From the NCBI RefSeq assembly GCF_002236115.1, contig NZ_NIWT01000007.1, forward strand, positions 310,001-374,000: a stretch of DNA of 64,000 bases. Reading direction: 5' to 3'. The notes beneath the pieces were generated by a model. The model did no database searches, was not told where the DNA came from, and saw nothing but the letters and a program-made list of their open reading frames with translations. This stretch comes from Pseudomonas jessenii. Its GTDB lineage: Bacteria; Pseudomonadota; Gammaproteobacteria; Pseudomonadales; Pseudomonadaceae. Below, one piece after another: positions 8,315 to 17,526 of the stretch (position 1 is its first letter; every line of letters starts with the position of its first letter). Both the position numbers and the translations under genes were made by a program.

Positions 8315-9406
8315 TTACTGCCCTGCCCGCGCCATGCAGCGCTGGTAGCGTTCATCGACTCGCTTGGCGAACCACGCGGTGGTGAGTTTGCGGGTGATTT
8401 TCGGGCTTTGCAGCACGATCCCGGGTAACACTTGACGGGGTAACGGCCGGCCCTCGGCCCGTTCGGCCAGTTCGAAAACCCGCCGATAGAGTTTGCTGTC
8501 TTCGAACGCCAGGGTGTTCCCCTCTTCCAGTTGTTCCCGGATCGTCGGATTGCGCATGTCCAGTTGCTTGCCGAGGGTACGCACGGCCAGTTCCGTGGTG
8601 CCGGGCATGATCGAACCGTGGCGCACCAGGTCGCCATCCAGCGCCAACGAGATACCGGAAGCCCGGCTCACCGCGTTCTGGAACGCGGCGTTACGGCTGG
8701 CGTACCAACCCGCGTTGAAGTCCGCAAAGCGGTACAACGGCTGTGGGTAGCTCACCGGATACCCGAGCAGATGCGCAATGCCGAAATACATGCCGCCGCG
8801 TCGGGTGAACACTTCATGACGAATCGAGCCCTTCACCGGGTACGGATAGCCCTTGGCCTGCTGCTCGGCAAAATCAATGCTGACCTGCATCGGCCCGCCG
8901 GTATGCACCGGGTTGAAGCCACCGAACAGGGTCTTGCCCATCGGCACCATGCCGATGAAGTCATCGAAAACAGCGCTCAGTTCCTTTTCACTGCGCGCGG
9001 CATTCAGGCGGCTGCTGTAGCTTTTGCCGTTGGGCGAGTCGAGCATTAACGCACCGCTCACCAACAGCCCGGGAATATGTGCCTTGGCGGCACGGCGGTC
9101 GATCTCGTCGCGGGCGATCTTGCCCAGGCCCGGTACGCTCGGATCGACCTGAAAGGTCGATTCCTGTTCAGTCACCGCCAGCACCGAGCACAGGTTTTGC
9201 GTGGTCGGCGAGATGTCTTGCGCGGTAAACGCCACCTGGATATCCGTGGCCCAACCCTGGCGATCGGCAGCCTTGGCCGGCAGCAAACGCACAATCTCGG
9301 CCTTCACTTCGGCCGGGCTGCGCGCCACCGGTTCCTGGGTCCGTTGGCTGCCGCAACCGGTTAATACCAGCAACACGGCGACGCTTGTGATCAATCTGAT
9401 TTGCAT
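8315..9406 (-). CDS. DUF1615 family lipoprotein
   Basis: A 363-residue predicted lipoprotein: a hydrophobic N-terminus followed by the lipobox VLTGC. The rest matches DUF1615 throughout, including VTEQES, the GPMQVSI and EVFTRRGG blocks and YRFADFNAG. Those motifs, with a Glu in a context like EQESTF, recall lysozyme/transglycosylase folds, but no enzymatic activity is established. ATG 9406 is chosen because it gives a standard lipoprotein signal; the frame opens at 9442. It is anchored in the envelope, and no partner gene is adjacent. Confidence 0.87.
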   Translation of the reverse strand: MQIRLITSVAVLLVLTGCGSQRTQEPVARSPAEVKAEIVRLLPAKAADRQGWATDIQVAFTAQDISPTTQNLCSVLAVTEQESTFQVDPSVPGLGKIARDEIDRRAAKAHIPGLLVSGALMLDSPNGKSYSSRLNAARSEKELSAVFDDFIGMVPMGKTLFGGFNPVHTGGPMQVSIDFAEQQAKGYPYPVKGSIRHEVFTRRGGMYFGIAHLLGYPVSYPQPLYRFADFNAGWYASRNAAFQNAVSRASGISLALDGDLVRHGSIMPGTTELAVRTLGKQLDMRNPTIREQLEEGNTLAFEDSKLYRRVFELAERAEGRPLPRQVLPGIVLQSPKITRKLTTAWFAKRVDERYQRCMARAGQ

Positions 9407-9543
9407 GTCGTTCCATCTAATCCGTTGGTCCGGGCCAACCATACGACCAATGGCAGGTCAGCGGCTACGTCCGTGGCAGTCCGACGGTTGCCGCCCTCCC
9501 CGACTGGACCATACTTGATTCACACAGCGAGGAGGACAGGTTC

Positions 9544-11079
9544 ATGCACCGCAGCGACGTGTTGATCATCGGTGCCGGCCCCACCGGGCTGGTCCTGGCG
9601 TTGTGGCTGAGCAAACTCGGCGTGCGCGTGCGGATCGTCGACAAAACCTCCGCCCCCGGCACCACGTCCCGGGCGCTGGCCGTCCAGGCACGGACGCTGG
9701 AGTTGTATCGCCAGCTCGGACTGGACGACGCCGTGGTGCAAAACGGACATCAAGTAACGGCCGGCAATTTCTGGGTAAAGGGTGAGCCCGTGGCGCGCCT
9801 GCCCCTGTCTCAGATCGGTGAAGGCCTGACGCCCTACTCGTTTCTCGAGATTTTCCCCCAGGACGAACACGAACGGCTGCTGATCGAGCGCCTGAACGCT
9901 TTCGGTATCACAGTGGAACGCAACACCGAACTGGCGGACTTCGAGCAAACCGCAGACGGCATCACGGCCACGCTGCACTTGCCCGACGGTCAGCAGGAAA
10001 TCTGCCAGGCCTGTTACCTGGCCGGATGCGATGGTGCCCGGTCGATTGTGCGCAAAACCCTGGAGACCGGGTTTCCCGGCGGGACTTACCAGCAGATTTT
10101 CTACGTCGCCGACGTACAGGGCAGCGGCCCGACATTCAACGGCGAACTGCATGTGGACCTCGACGAGGCAGACTTCCTCGCCGTGTTCCCGCTGGCCGGC
10201 AGTGGTCGTGCGCGCTTGATCGGCACGGTACGCGACGAACGCGCCGAACACGCCGAGACCCTGCGCTTCGAGGATGTCAGCAGCAGGGCCATCGAGCACA
10301 TGAAGGTGAAGATCGAGCAACTGAACTGGTTTTCGACCTATCGCGTACATCATCGGGTGGCGGATCACTTCCGCAAAGACCGGGCGTTTTTACTGGGGGA
10401 TGCCGCCCACGTGCACAGCCCGGCGGGCGGCCAGGGCATGAACACCGGGATTGGCGATGCCATCAACCTGGCCTGGAAACTGGCGGCCGTGTTGAGCGGC
10501 GGCGCAGAGGCCAGACTGCTCGACACCTATGAAACCGAGCGCATCGCGTTTGCACGCAAACTGGTGGCCACCACCGACCGGGTATTTAACTTCGTCACTG
10601 CCGATGGGCGAATTGCCGACTTGCTGCGTACACGCCTGGCCCCGTTCTTGATACCGAAAATAACCTCGTTCGAAACCTCTCGCGAATTCATGTTTCGCAC
10701 GGTGTCGCAGATCACCCTCAATTATCGTGGAATGCCGCTGAGCACGGGCGTTGCCGGGCACGTGCATGGTGGCGATCGCCTGCCCTGGGCCCATGACGGT
10801 GAGGGGGATAATTTTGAGTCGCTCAAGTGCCTGACCTGGCAGGTGCATGTCTATGGCGACACCAGCGACGAGATGATCGCCTGGTGCCACGAGCACCATT
10901 TGCCACTGCATGTGTTCGACTGGCGACCGGCGTTCGAAGCCGCGGGCCTGGGGCGCAACGGCTTTTATTTGTTGCGGCCCGATACCTATGTGGCGATTGC
11001 CGAAACTTGCGCGGACCCGAAAGTGATCGAACGGTATTTCCGTGATCACGGGATCCGGCCGTTTTTCGGCGCGCCCTGA
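9544..11079 (+). CDS. FAD-dependent aromatic hydroxylase-type monooxygenase
   Basis: A 511-residue class-A flavoprotein monooxygenase of the PheA/TfdB/MhpA type. It has an N-terminal Rossmann motif GAGPTG (residues 10-15), the DG motif in GCDGARS, the GD motif in LLGDAAHVHSPAGGQG that binds the FAD ribityl chain, and a C-terminal thioredoxin-like domain ending near RPDTYVAI. Family members use NAD(P)H and O2 to hydroxylate phenolic rings. The substrate cannot be read from the sequence. GAGGAGG lies about 9 bases before the ATG. It is divergent from the DUF1615 gene and followed by a REPIN, so it is probably monocistronic. Confidence 0.88.
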   Translation: MHRSDVLIIGAGPTGLVLALWLSKLGVRVRIVDKTSAPGTTSRALAVQARTLELYRQLGLDDAVVQNGHQVTAGNFWVKGEPVARLPLSQIGEGLTPYSFLEIFPQDEHERLLIERLNAFGITVERNTELADFEQTADGITATLHLPDGQQEICQACYLAGCDGARSIVRKTLETGFPGGTYQQIFYVADVQGSGPTFNGELHVDLDEADFLAVFPLAGSGRARLIGTVRDERAEHAETLRFEDVSSRAIEHMKVKIEQLNWFSTYRVHHRVADHFRKDRAFLLGDAAHVHSPAGGQGMNTGIGDAINLAWKLAAVLSGGAEARLLDTYETERIAFARKLVATTDRVFNFVTADGRIADLLRTRLAPFLIPKITSFETSREFMFRTVSQITLNYRGMPLSTGVAGHVHGGDRLPWAHDGEGDNFESLKCLTWQVHVYGDTSDEMIAWCHEHHLPLHVFDWRPAFEAAGLGRNGFYLLRPDTYVAIAETCADPKVIERYFRDHGIRPFFGAP

Positions 11080-11092
11080 GAACACCACATCT

Positions 11093-11200
11093 CCCTGTAG
11101 GAGCGAGCCTGCTCGCGATGGACTCAAGGGCGCCGCGTTTAGTCAGTAAACACGTGTCATCGTTAACGACCATCGCGAGCAAGCTCGCTCCTACAAGGGG
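11093..11200. repeat. REPIN (GTAGG type)
   Basis: Inward-facing pair with the TGTAGGAGCGAG variant core on both sides. Its spacer ends in ATCGTTAACGACCATCGCGAG, a spacer family shared with other GTAGG-type copies in the window. Confidence 0.93.
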
Positions 11201-11215
11201 GATATGCGCTGGTGC

Positions 11216-12190
11216 CTAGATCCCCGCCAGCGCCAGGTCCATCGCAAAGTACGTAAAGATCAGGTCTGCCCCGGCGCGTTTGATCGCCCCCAGGCTCTCG
11301 CGCACCACACGGTCTTCATCGATGGCCCCGGCCTGGGCGGCAAACTTGATCATCGCGTACTCACCGCTCACCTGATAGGCCGACAGCGGCAGGCGTGAGG
11401 CTTCGCGGATGTCGCGGATGATGTCCAGGTATGCACCGGCCGGTTTGACCATCAGCGCATCAGCGCCTTCCTGTTCGTCGAGCAACGATTCGCGTATCGC
11501 TTCGCGGCGGTTCATCGGGTTCATCTGGTAGCTTTTACGGTCGCCCTTGAGCGCACTGCCGCCGGCCTCGCGGAACGGGCCATAGAGCGCCGAAGCAAAT
11601 TTGGTCGAATAGGCCATGATCGCCGTCTGGGTAAACCCGGCATCATCGAGCGCCCGGCGAATCGCCTGGACTTGCCCGTCCATGGCCGCCGAGGGGGCGA
11701 TCACGTCGGCACCGGCCCGGGCCGCCGCGACGGCTTGCCTGCCGAGGTTGATCAGGGTCTGGTCGTTGTCGACTTCATGGTTGTGCAGTACGCCGCAATG
11801 GCCGTGGTCGGTGTACTCGCAAAAGCAGGTGTCTGACATTACGATCATTTCCGGCACCGCGTCCTTGGCGATGCGCGACATGCGCGAAACCAGGCCATCC
11901 TCGCGCCAGGTGTCGCTGCCGCTGCTGTCCAGGTGGTGGGAGACGCCGAAGGTCATCACTGACTTGATCCCGGCACGGGCGTAGCGCTCGATCTCGCCGG
12001 CCAGCTTCGACTCGGGAATGCGCATCACGCCGGGCATGCTGTTGATCGGCACGAAGTCGTCGATTTCTTCTTCGACGAAAATCGGTAGTACCAGGTCGTT
12101 CAGGCTGAACTCGGTCTCCTGGAACAGGCTGCGCAGGCTCGCATTGCGGCGCAGACGGCGTGGGCGTGCTTCGGGGAACTGACTGGACAT
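11216..12190 (-). CDS. hemB: Delta-aminolevulinic acid dehydratase (porphobilinogen synthase), zinc-motif type
   Basis: A 324-residue cytosolic enzyme that condenses two 5-aminolevulinate molecules to porphobilinogen in haem synthesis. The Schiff-base lysines are Lys197 (YSTKFAS) and Lys249 (MVKPAG). The metal site carries Cys122, Cys124 and Cys132 (in DTCFCEYTDHGHC), the zinc-binding triad of E. coli HemB, and the whole protein is E. coli-like (GSALKGDRKSYQMNP). The well-known P. aeruginosa HemB is magnesium-dependent, with Asp in place of these cysteines, so this may be a second, zinc-type paralogue. It stands alone between two REPINs. Confidence 0.95.
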   Translation of the reverse strand: MSSQFPEARPRRLRRNASLRSLFQETEFSLNDLVLPIFVEEEIDDFVPINSMPGVMRIPESKLAGEIERYARAGIKSVMTFGVSHHLDSSGSDTWREDGLVSRMSRIAKDAVPEMIVMSDTCFCEYTDHGHCGVLHNHEVDNDQTLINLGRQAVAAARAGADVIAPSAAMDGQVQAIRRALDDAGFTQTAIMAYSTKFASALYGPFREAGGSALKGDRKSYQMNPMNRREAIRESLLDEQEGADALMVKPAGAYLDIIRDIREASRLPLSAYQVSGEYAMIKFAAQAGAIDEDRVVRESLGAIKRAGADLIFTYFAMDLALAGI

Positions 12191-12218
12191 GGGTTTTCCT
12201 GAATTTCAGAGGACAAGA

Positions 12219-12332
12219 TGTAGGAGCGAGCTTGCTCCGGGCGGCGTTCCGACGATGGTCGTAAACGATAACGCGCATTGTCTGAATGTTCGCGTTGCCC
12301 TTACGTTTTTCGCGAGCACGCTCGCTCCTACA
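12219..12332. repeat. REPIN (GTAGG type, degenerate left arm)
   Basis: The left REP reads GAGCGAGCTTGCTCCGGGCGG instead of ending TCGCGAT, while the right arm is intact. The spacer belongs to the same family as the copies at 44209 and 46327. Confidence 0.9.
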
Positions 12333-12342
12333 GGCAAGAGGT

Positions 12343-13053
12343 TTAATTCGAGATTGGTTTCGGGATTTCCAGCCCGCGCACCACCGCCGGTCGCGCCAGG
12401 AAGCGTTCCAGCACCCGCGTGACGTTAGGGAAGTTCTGGATGCCCACCAGATCGCCGGCTTCATAGAAGCCGATCAGGTTGCGCACCCACGGGAAAATGG
12501 CAATGTCCGCGATGGTGTAGCGCTCGCCCATGATCCATTCACGCCCTTGCAGACGATCGTCCAGCACCTTGAGCAGGCGCCTGCTTTCCTCGACGTAGCG
12601 GTCACGGGGACGCTTGTCTTCGTAGTCCTTGCCGGCGAATTTGTTGAAAAACCCGAGCTGGCCGAACATCGGACCAATACCGCCCATCTGGAACATCAGC
12701 CACTGAATCGTTTCATAGCGCGGTGCCGATTCCTGGGCCAGCAGTTGCCCGCTCTTGTCGGCCAGATAGATCAAAATCGCGCCCGACTCGAACAGCGCCA
12801 GCGGCCGGTCGTCCGGACCGTGGGGGTCGAGGATCGCCGGAATCTTGTTGTTGGGATTCAGGGAAAGAAATTCCGGGGACATCTGGTCGTTGGTGTCGAA
12901 GCCTACCCGGTGAGGTTCATACGGCAGGCCGATCTCTTCGAGCATGATCGAGACCTTGACGCCGTTGGGGGTCGGCAAGGAGTACAGCTGAATCCACTCC
13001 GGATACTGGGCAGGCCATTTGCGGGTGATGGGGAATGCGGACAAATCGGTCAT
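12343..13053 (-). CDS. Nu-class glutathione S-transferase / disulfide-bond oxidoreductase (YghU/YfcG-like)
   Basis: A 236-residue GST. The TPNGVKV loop near the N-terminus matches the YfcG/YghU subgroup, where a Thr-Pro-Asn loop rather than Tyr or Ser contacts glutathione. NPNNKIPAI supplies the cis-proline, and LFESGAIL the glutathione-binding Glu-Ser pair. Subgroup members show disulfide reductase and peroxidase activity with glutathione. ATG 13053 (MTDLSAFPI) is preferred over the one at 13074 on family N-terminus grounds, though neither has a strong ribosome site. It is a single gene between a REPIN and a 367-bp gap. Confidence 0.88.
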   Translation of the reverse strand: MTDLSAFPITRKWPAQYPEWIQLYSLPTPNGVKVSIMLEEIGLPYEPHRVGFDTNDQMSPEFLSLNPNNKIPAILDPHGPDDRPLALFESGAILIYLADKSGQLLAQESAPRYETIQWLMFQMGGIGPMFGQLGFFNKFAGKDYEDKRPRDRYVEESRRLLKVLDDRLQGREWIMGERYTIADIAIFPWVRNLIGFYEAGDLVGIQNFPNVTRVLERFLARPAVVRGLEIPKPISN

Positions 13054-13420
13054 GGGCACGATCCACGAAGACATTGAGAGTGACGATCATAATGTAGATA
13101 TCGGCTCAGCGATCCCTTGAAGCCATCGATCTCGCTGATAGGCGAGATCAAAAGAAATCACGACGGTTTCAACGCCATCCGGTGTAGCGTGTCCACAATT
13201 GTGCAACATCCTGTCGATAACCTTCGCTGCAAACCCGTGAAGGTTACCGGTACATTGCCGCCCACTCGGCCGGAATCGAACCAAACGGGCTCAGGGGACT
13301 CTGAGAACCACCTCTTTGATGACGGACCGGCTTCAATGACATGGAAAACACCCGACGCAGGACAATCGTGGTGTAGAGGTTTGTCAGCCTTAACCGAATT
13401 GCGCTGAAGACCCTTTACAC
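13054..13420. other. Gene-free interval with one perfect hairpin
   Basis: A 367-bp divergent intergenic region between the GST and phosphatase-like genes. The short open frames inside show no protein-like features. The only structure seen is a hairpin at 13128-13149 (stem GATCTCGC / GCGAGATC, 6-base loop) without a T tract, so it is more likely an operator or leader structure than a terminator. Confidence 0.6.
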
Positions 13421-14092
13421 ATGAATCTGTTTAATTTTGCCAAACGCTTCAAACATCGCGCTTACCTTTTGTTGCCCGCCTTATTGGTGGTTAGCGCGGT
13501 GTGCCTGACGCTGGAGTCCGGCCTGAGTCGCGCCCAACCGATGGATGGCACCCAGACGCTGGTCTTCCTGCGCCACGGGGAAAAACCCGCCGGAGGCCTG
13601 GGCCAGCTCAATTGCCAGGGACTGAACCGCGCCATCGACCTGGCCACGCTGCTGCCGGAAAAGTTCGGCAAGGCCAACTATGTGTTTGCGGCGAACCCGA
13701 CGCGTAACGTCGAGGAAGGCGAGCTCGACAATTCCTACAGTTACATCCGCCCACTGATGACCATCAGCCCCAGCGCCATCAAGCTTGGTCTGCCGGTGAA
13801 CATCAACTTTTCCGCCAATGACACCAGTGACCTGGCCGATGAACTGCTGCACGACAAGTACCACAATGCGGTCATCTACACGGCCTGGTCCCACGGCTAT
13901 CTGCCGGAGCTGATCAACAAGGTTGCCGGCGACGCCACCGGCAAAAAAATGACCATCACGGATGACTGGGAGTCCAGCGACTACGACTCGCTGTATGTAC
14001 TCACCCTGACCTGGCACAACGGCAAGGCCAGCTTGCAGAGCCATGTGTACAAGCAAGGCCTGGATAATGGTGCCGAAACCTGTCCGACCTGA
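13421..14092 (+). CDS. Histidine phosphatase superfamily protein, exported or membrane-anchored
   Basis: A 223-residue protein with a hydrophobic N-terminal segment (about residues 14-36) that should act as a signal or anchor. The branch-1 phosphatase signature FLRHGEK follows, with Arg51, His52 and Glu54. A second conserved His lies in AWSHGYLPEL and may complete the catalytic pocket. It is shorter than typical phytases and lacks obvious substrate-specificity loops. It could be a periplasmic phosphomonoesterase, but activity is untested. It stands alone, followed by a REP pair. Confidence 0.82.
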   Translation: MNLFNFAKRFKHRAYLLLPALLVVSAVCLTLESGLSRAQPMDGTQTLVFLRHGEKPAGGLGQLNCQGLNRAIDLATLLPEKFGKANYVFAANPTRNVEEGELDNSYSYIRPLMTISPSAIKLGLPVNINFSANDTSDLADELLHDKYHNAVIYTAWSHGYLPELINKVAGDATGKKMTITDDWESSDYDSLYVLTLTWHNGKASLQSHVYKQGLDNGAETCPT

Positions 14093-14116
14093 AACCTGTA
14101 ATGCCTGATCCGGCCT

Positions 14117-14210
14117 CATCGCGAGCAAGCTCGCTCCCACATTGGATTTGCAGTGTGATCACGAAGGCATGAGCACTACTGAACCCTGTGGGAGCGAGCT
14201 TGCTCGCGAT
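14117..14210. repeat. REP pair in outward orientation
   Basis: Here the two REPs run CATCGCGAGCAAGC then CCTGTGGGAGCGAG, the opposite relative order to most pairs in the window, with about 45 bp between them. Confidence 0.92.
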
Positions 14211-14229
14211 AGGGCCAGTTAAACCTACA

Positions 14230-15333
14230 TCACTTTCGTTGATTCACTCGCTCACGCAGATACTCGAGAACCGCCCCCCGCTCCCCGACAAACTCGATCC
14301 GCGCGTCTTTCTTCTCCCGCTGAAACGCATACATCGGATCGTAATACTCGCACAGCAGGCCTTCGATCCAGCCCCGGTGCAGATCCACCGCGCCACTGCG
14401 GGCCTGCTCGGCCAACGCATCCTCCATCAAAACCAGCATGCGCCGATGACGTTCGCCACCCAGGCGCTTCTGCACATTGTTCAGGCTTGCCAGCAAGCGT
14501 TCGGAAAACAGCGCAAAGCCCTCCTCGCCATGCACGTCGATGAATTCGGCGCACAGATCCACCACGTAATCGCGCAGGATCCGCTCGACCCGCCCTTCCA
14601 GGCTGTCTTCAAGCCACACCATCGGAAACTGCTGCATGCCCTGGTAAAGCGGCAACGGCAAGGCACAACTGCCCACCGCACGGCTTTCGTCTTCCAGTAC
14701 GAACTGCTCGATGCCCCGGGCGCGTTTTTTCAGTACGTCTACGGCCAAGCGGTTTTCGAAGTCGATATTCGAGGGTTGGCCCGTGGCGCGCTTGCCGAAA
14801 CTGGAGCCGCGATGGTTGGCATGACCTTCAAGGTCCACGGCATTGTCGAGTTGCGTGAGCACCTCGGTTTTGCCCGTGCCGGTCATCCCGCCCAGCAAGA
14901 CGAAATTGCACTGGGTCACGGCTTGATCGAGGGTGTCCAGCAGGAAGGTTCGCATAGCCTTGTAGCCACCGCCCACCCGTGGATAGTCGATGCCGGCCTC
15001 GTCCTTGAGCCATTGCTGGACAATCTGCGAGCGCAGGCCGCCGCGAAAGCAATACAGCAGGCCATCCGGATGCGCCCGGGCAAAATCGGCCCAGGCCTGG
15101 ATGCGTTCGGCCTTGACCGCGCCCGACACCAGTTGATGCCCCAGCACGATGGCCGCTTGCTGGCCGTGCTGCTTGTAGCAGGTGCCGACCCGCTGGCGTT
15201 CATGGTCATTCATCAACGGCAGGTTGATCACGCCGGGAAACGCCCCCTTGTTGAATTCGACCGGCGCGCGGGCATCCATCATTGGCCGGTCGTTGAGGAA
15301 GATGTCGCGGTAATCAGTGCAGTCGACGAACAT
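14230..15333 (-). CDS. selU: tRNA 2-selenouridine synthase
   Basis: A 367-residue enzyme (also called MnmH/YbbB). It replaces the sulfur of 2-thiouridine at the wobble position of certain tRNAs with selenium, via a geranylated intermediate, using selenophosphate. The N-terminal rhodanese domain carries the active Cys95 in YCFRGGLRSQ. The C-terminal P-loop GGMTGTGKT (around residues 148-156) forms the second domain. ATG 15333 is used, with GAGG about 7 bases upstream; its first codon shares one base with the selD stop (TGATG), so the two genes are translationally coupled and substrate supply and use are co-expressed. Confidence 0.95.
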   Translation of the reverse strand: MFVDCTDYRDIFLNDRPMMDARAPVEFNKGAFPGVINLPLMNDHERQRVGTCYKQHGQQAAIVLGHQLVSGAVKAERIQAWADFARAHPDGLLYCFRGGLRSQIVQQWLKDEAGIDYPRVGGGYKAMRTFLLDTLDQAVTQCNFVLLGGMTGTGKTEVLTQLDNAVDLEGHANHRGSSFGKRATGQPSNIDFENRLAVDVLKKRARGIEQFVLEDESRAVGSCALPLPLYQGMQQFPMVWLEDSLEGRVERILRDYVVDLCAEFIDVHGEEGFALFSERLLASLNNVQKRLGGERHRRMLVLMEDALAEQARSGAVDLHRGWIEGLLCEYYDPMYAFQREKKDARIEFVGERGAVLEYLRERVNQRK

Positions 15334-16367
15334 CAAAACACCTCGACTGCGTTGCTCTGTCGCTCGACCAGTTCACCGATCGGTTCCAGGCTCAGGCCCA
15401 GTTCGGCGGCCACCGAGAGGAATTGCTCGTTGCCTTGAGGCGTCACGGCAATCAGCAGGCCACCGCTGGTCTGCGGGTCGCAAAGCACACGTTTGTGCAG
15501 CTCCTGAAGGCGTCCGAGCTTGCTGGCGTAGCTGTCGAAATTGCGCAGAGTCCCGCCCGGTACGCAGCCTTGTTCCAGGTAATACTCCACCCCCGGCAGG
15601 CGCGGTACGCGGTCATACTCAATGCGCGCCGTGAGCTGGCTGCCGTCGGCCATTTCCACCAGGTGCCCGAGCAGGCCGAAACCGGTGACGTCAGTCATCG
15701 CGGTCACACCGTCGAGCTTGCCGAAACGGCTGCCGGGTTTGTTCAGGGTGCACATCCAGTCCCGGGCCAGGCCGATGTCGGCGTTGCGCAATTTGCCCTT
15801 TTTCTCGGCCGTGGTAAGGATGCCGATCCCCAAGGGCTTGGTGAGGTAGAGCAGGCAACCGGCCGTGGCGGTGTCGTTGCGCTTCATGTGGCGCTTTTCC
15901 ACCAGACCGGTGACGGCCAGGCCAAAGATCGGTTCTGGCGCGTCGATGGAGTGCCCACCCGCCAACGGGATGCCCGCCGCGTCACACACCGAACGACCGC
16001 CGCGTATCACTTCCCGGGCAACTTCCGGGGCCAGCACGTTCACCGGCCAGCCCAGAATCGCAATCGCCATCAACGGATCGCCGCCCATCGCATAGATGTC
16101 GCTGATGGCATTGGTGGCGGCAATTCGACCGAAATCGAAGGGATCGTCGACGATCGGCATGAAAAAGTCGGTGGTCGAGACCACGCCGCGTTCATCATCG
16201 ATTGCATACACCGCCGCATCATCGCGCGAGGCATTGCCGACCCAAAGTTTCGGGTCGAGGTTCTGCGCCCCACTGCCGGCCAGGATCACTTCCAGCACCT
16301 GGGGAGAAATCTTGCAACCGCATCCAGCGCCGTGGCTGTACTGAGTCAGGCGAATCGGCTCGCTCAT
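15333..16367 (-). CDS. selD: Selenide, water dikinase (selenophosphate synthetase)
   Basis: A 344-residue cytosolic ATP-dependent enzyme making selenophosphate from selenide. The glycine-rich N-terminus GAGCGCK holds the catalytic Cys16 and Lys19, with cysteine and not selenocysteine at the active position. TDFFMPIVDDPFDFGRI and GGHSIDAPEPIFGLAV are conserved ATP-binding and dimer segments. GAGG precedes the ATG by 7 bases. It is the first gene of a two-gene unit with selU. No selA or selB is nearby, so in this window the selenophosphate is dedicated to tRNA modification. Confidence 0.97.
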   Translation of the reverse strand: MSEPIRLTQYSHGAGCGCKISPQVLEVILAGSGAQNLDPKLWVGNASRDDAAVYAIDDERGVVSTTDFFMPIVDDPFDFGRIAATNAISDIYAMGGDPLMAIAILGWPVNVLAPEVAREVIRGGRSVCDAAGIPLAGGHSIDAPEPIFGLAVTGLVEKRHMKRNDTATAGCLLYLTKPLGIGILTTAEKKGKLRNADIGLARDWMCTLNKPGSRFGKLDGVTAMTDVTGFGLLGHLVEMADGSQLTARIEYDRVPRLPGVEYYLEQGCVPGGTLRNFDSYASKLGRLQELHKRVLCDPQTSGGLLIAVTPQGNEQFLSVAAELGLSLEPIGELVERQSNAVEVF

Positions 16368-16441
16368 AGGGGTACCTCATTGGGTCAATGGGCCGATTCT
16401 AGCAGAGCGAGGCATGCGCAAGGCGTTGCGTGGCCATGGAC

Positions 16442-16533
16442 CTTGTGGGAGCGAGCCTGCTCGCGAAAGCGGTGTGTCAGGCACATCCATGCTGGATGTG
16501 CCATCGCCTTCGCGAGCAGGCTCGCTCCCACAT
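16442..16533. repeat. REPIN (GTGGG type)
   Basis: Inward-facing pair with symmetric spacer (GGCACATCCATGCTGGATGTGCC), so the whole 92 bp can form one long hairpin. Confidence 0.95.
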
Positions 16534-16542
16534 TGATTGCGG

Positions 16543-17499
16543 TTACGGCAGCAAAATCACTTTGTCACCACTGCCCTGATTCACCTCGGCATAACGCTCC
16601 AGGCCTTCGGCCAATGGCGACTCGAACAAGCCCTGGGGCAACGGCAACAGGTCTTGATCGAAGAACCGGCCGAACTGTTCGAGCATCGCCGCACACGCCT
16701 GCACCCCGTACAGCAACGAGTTGATCCCCACAACCGAGCCACCCTTGCGATACAACGCCAGGGCCGGCAACTGCACGTGACCGTCCACGGGTGCCGCGAT
16801 GATCGCGATGCGGCCGAACGTGGCCAGGGCCGCTACCGAGGCCGGCAGCCAGAAACCGGTGGTGTCGAAAATCACGTCGGCGCCGCCGGCATACACCGCG
16901 TTGACCTGTGCGCCCAGGTCTTCGGGTTTATCCAGTTGCAGGGTCTGGTAGCCCTGGTCCTGCAAATCCTTGACCTGCTCCGGACGCCGCGCGGCCGCCA
17001 ACACCCGGGCACCGCGCACCTTGGCCAAGGCCAGCGCGGCACTGCCGACTGCCCCGCCACCGATGACCAGCAATCGGGTTTCGGCCGTCACCAGACTGCG
17101 CTCCAGCGCATCCCACGCCGTGGTGTACGGCACGCCAAGGCTGGCGGCCTGGGCAAAGCTCAGATGCGTAGGTTTGAGCGCCACGCCGTTGGCCGGCAGC
17201 TTGACGAACTGCGCGTGGGAACCGTCGGCGAAAAAGCCCAGTTCCTTGCCCGTGCCCCAGACTTCCCGACCGATCATCGCCAGCGGGCCGGCCACGACAA
17301 CACCGGCAAAGTCACGACCGGGAATCCGCGGCAAGGTGGTGTAGGGAAAACGTCCCAGCACATTCTTCACATCGCTGGGGTTGAGGCCAGCGGCCTTGAT
17401 CTCGACCAGCACTTCATCGGCGCCGGGAACGGGGGTAGGCACCTCAACGTAGCGCAGGGCCGAGAGATCACCGGTTTTATCGAATTGCAGAGCTTTCAT
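16543..17499 (-). CDS. Zinc-free MDR-family alcohol dehydrogenase / quinone oxidoreductase-like protein
   Basis: A 318-residue medium-chain dehydrogenase/reductase. The GroES-like N-terminal half contains GLNPSDVKNVLG and PGRDFAGVV. The nucleotide-binding half has GGGAVGSAALALAK, an NADPH-type Rossmann motif. The catalytic zinc cysteine of classic ADHs is absent, so a quinone or enone reductase activity is more likely. ATG 17499 is chosen (MKALQFD start), though ATG 17511 is possible. It is the last gene of a likely unit AraC-XapX-MDR, all on the minus strand, and may answer to that regulator. Confidence 0.85.
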   Translation of the reverse strand: MKALQFDKTGDLSALRYVEVPTPVPGADEVLVEIKAAGLNPSDVKNVLGRFPYTTLPRIPGRDFAGVVVAGPLAMIGREVWGTGKELGFFADGSHAQFVKLPANGVALKPTHLSFAQAASLGVPYTTAWDALERSLVTAETRLLVIGGGAVGSAALALAKVRGARVLAAARRPEQVKDLQDQGYQTLQLDKPEDLGAQVNAVYAGGADVIFDTTGFWLPASVAALATFGRIAIIAAPVDGHVQLPALALYRKGGSVVGINSLLYGVQACAAMLEQFGRFFDQDLLPLPQGLFESPLAEGLERYAEVNQGSGDKVILLP

Positions 17500-17526
17500 G
17501 GGCGTATCCATCGAGTCGAAAAGGGT

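Noticed and set aside
13117..13407. Open frame of 96 codons in the gap before the phosphatase-like gene
   Set aside because: It has no ribosome site, no recognisable domain and irregular composition. The minus-strand frame there is equally unconvincing.
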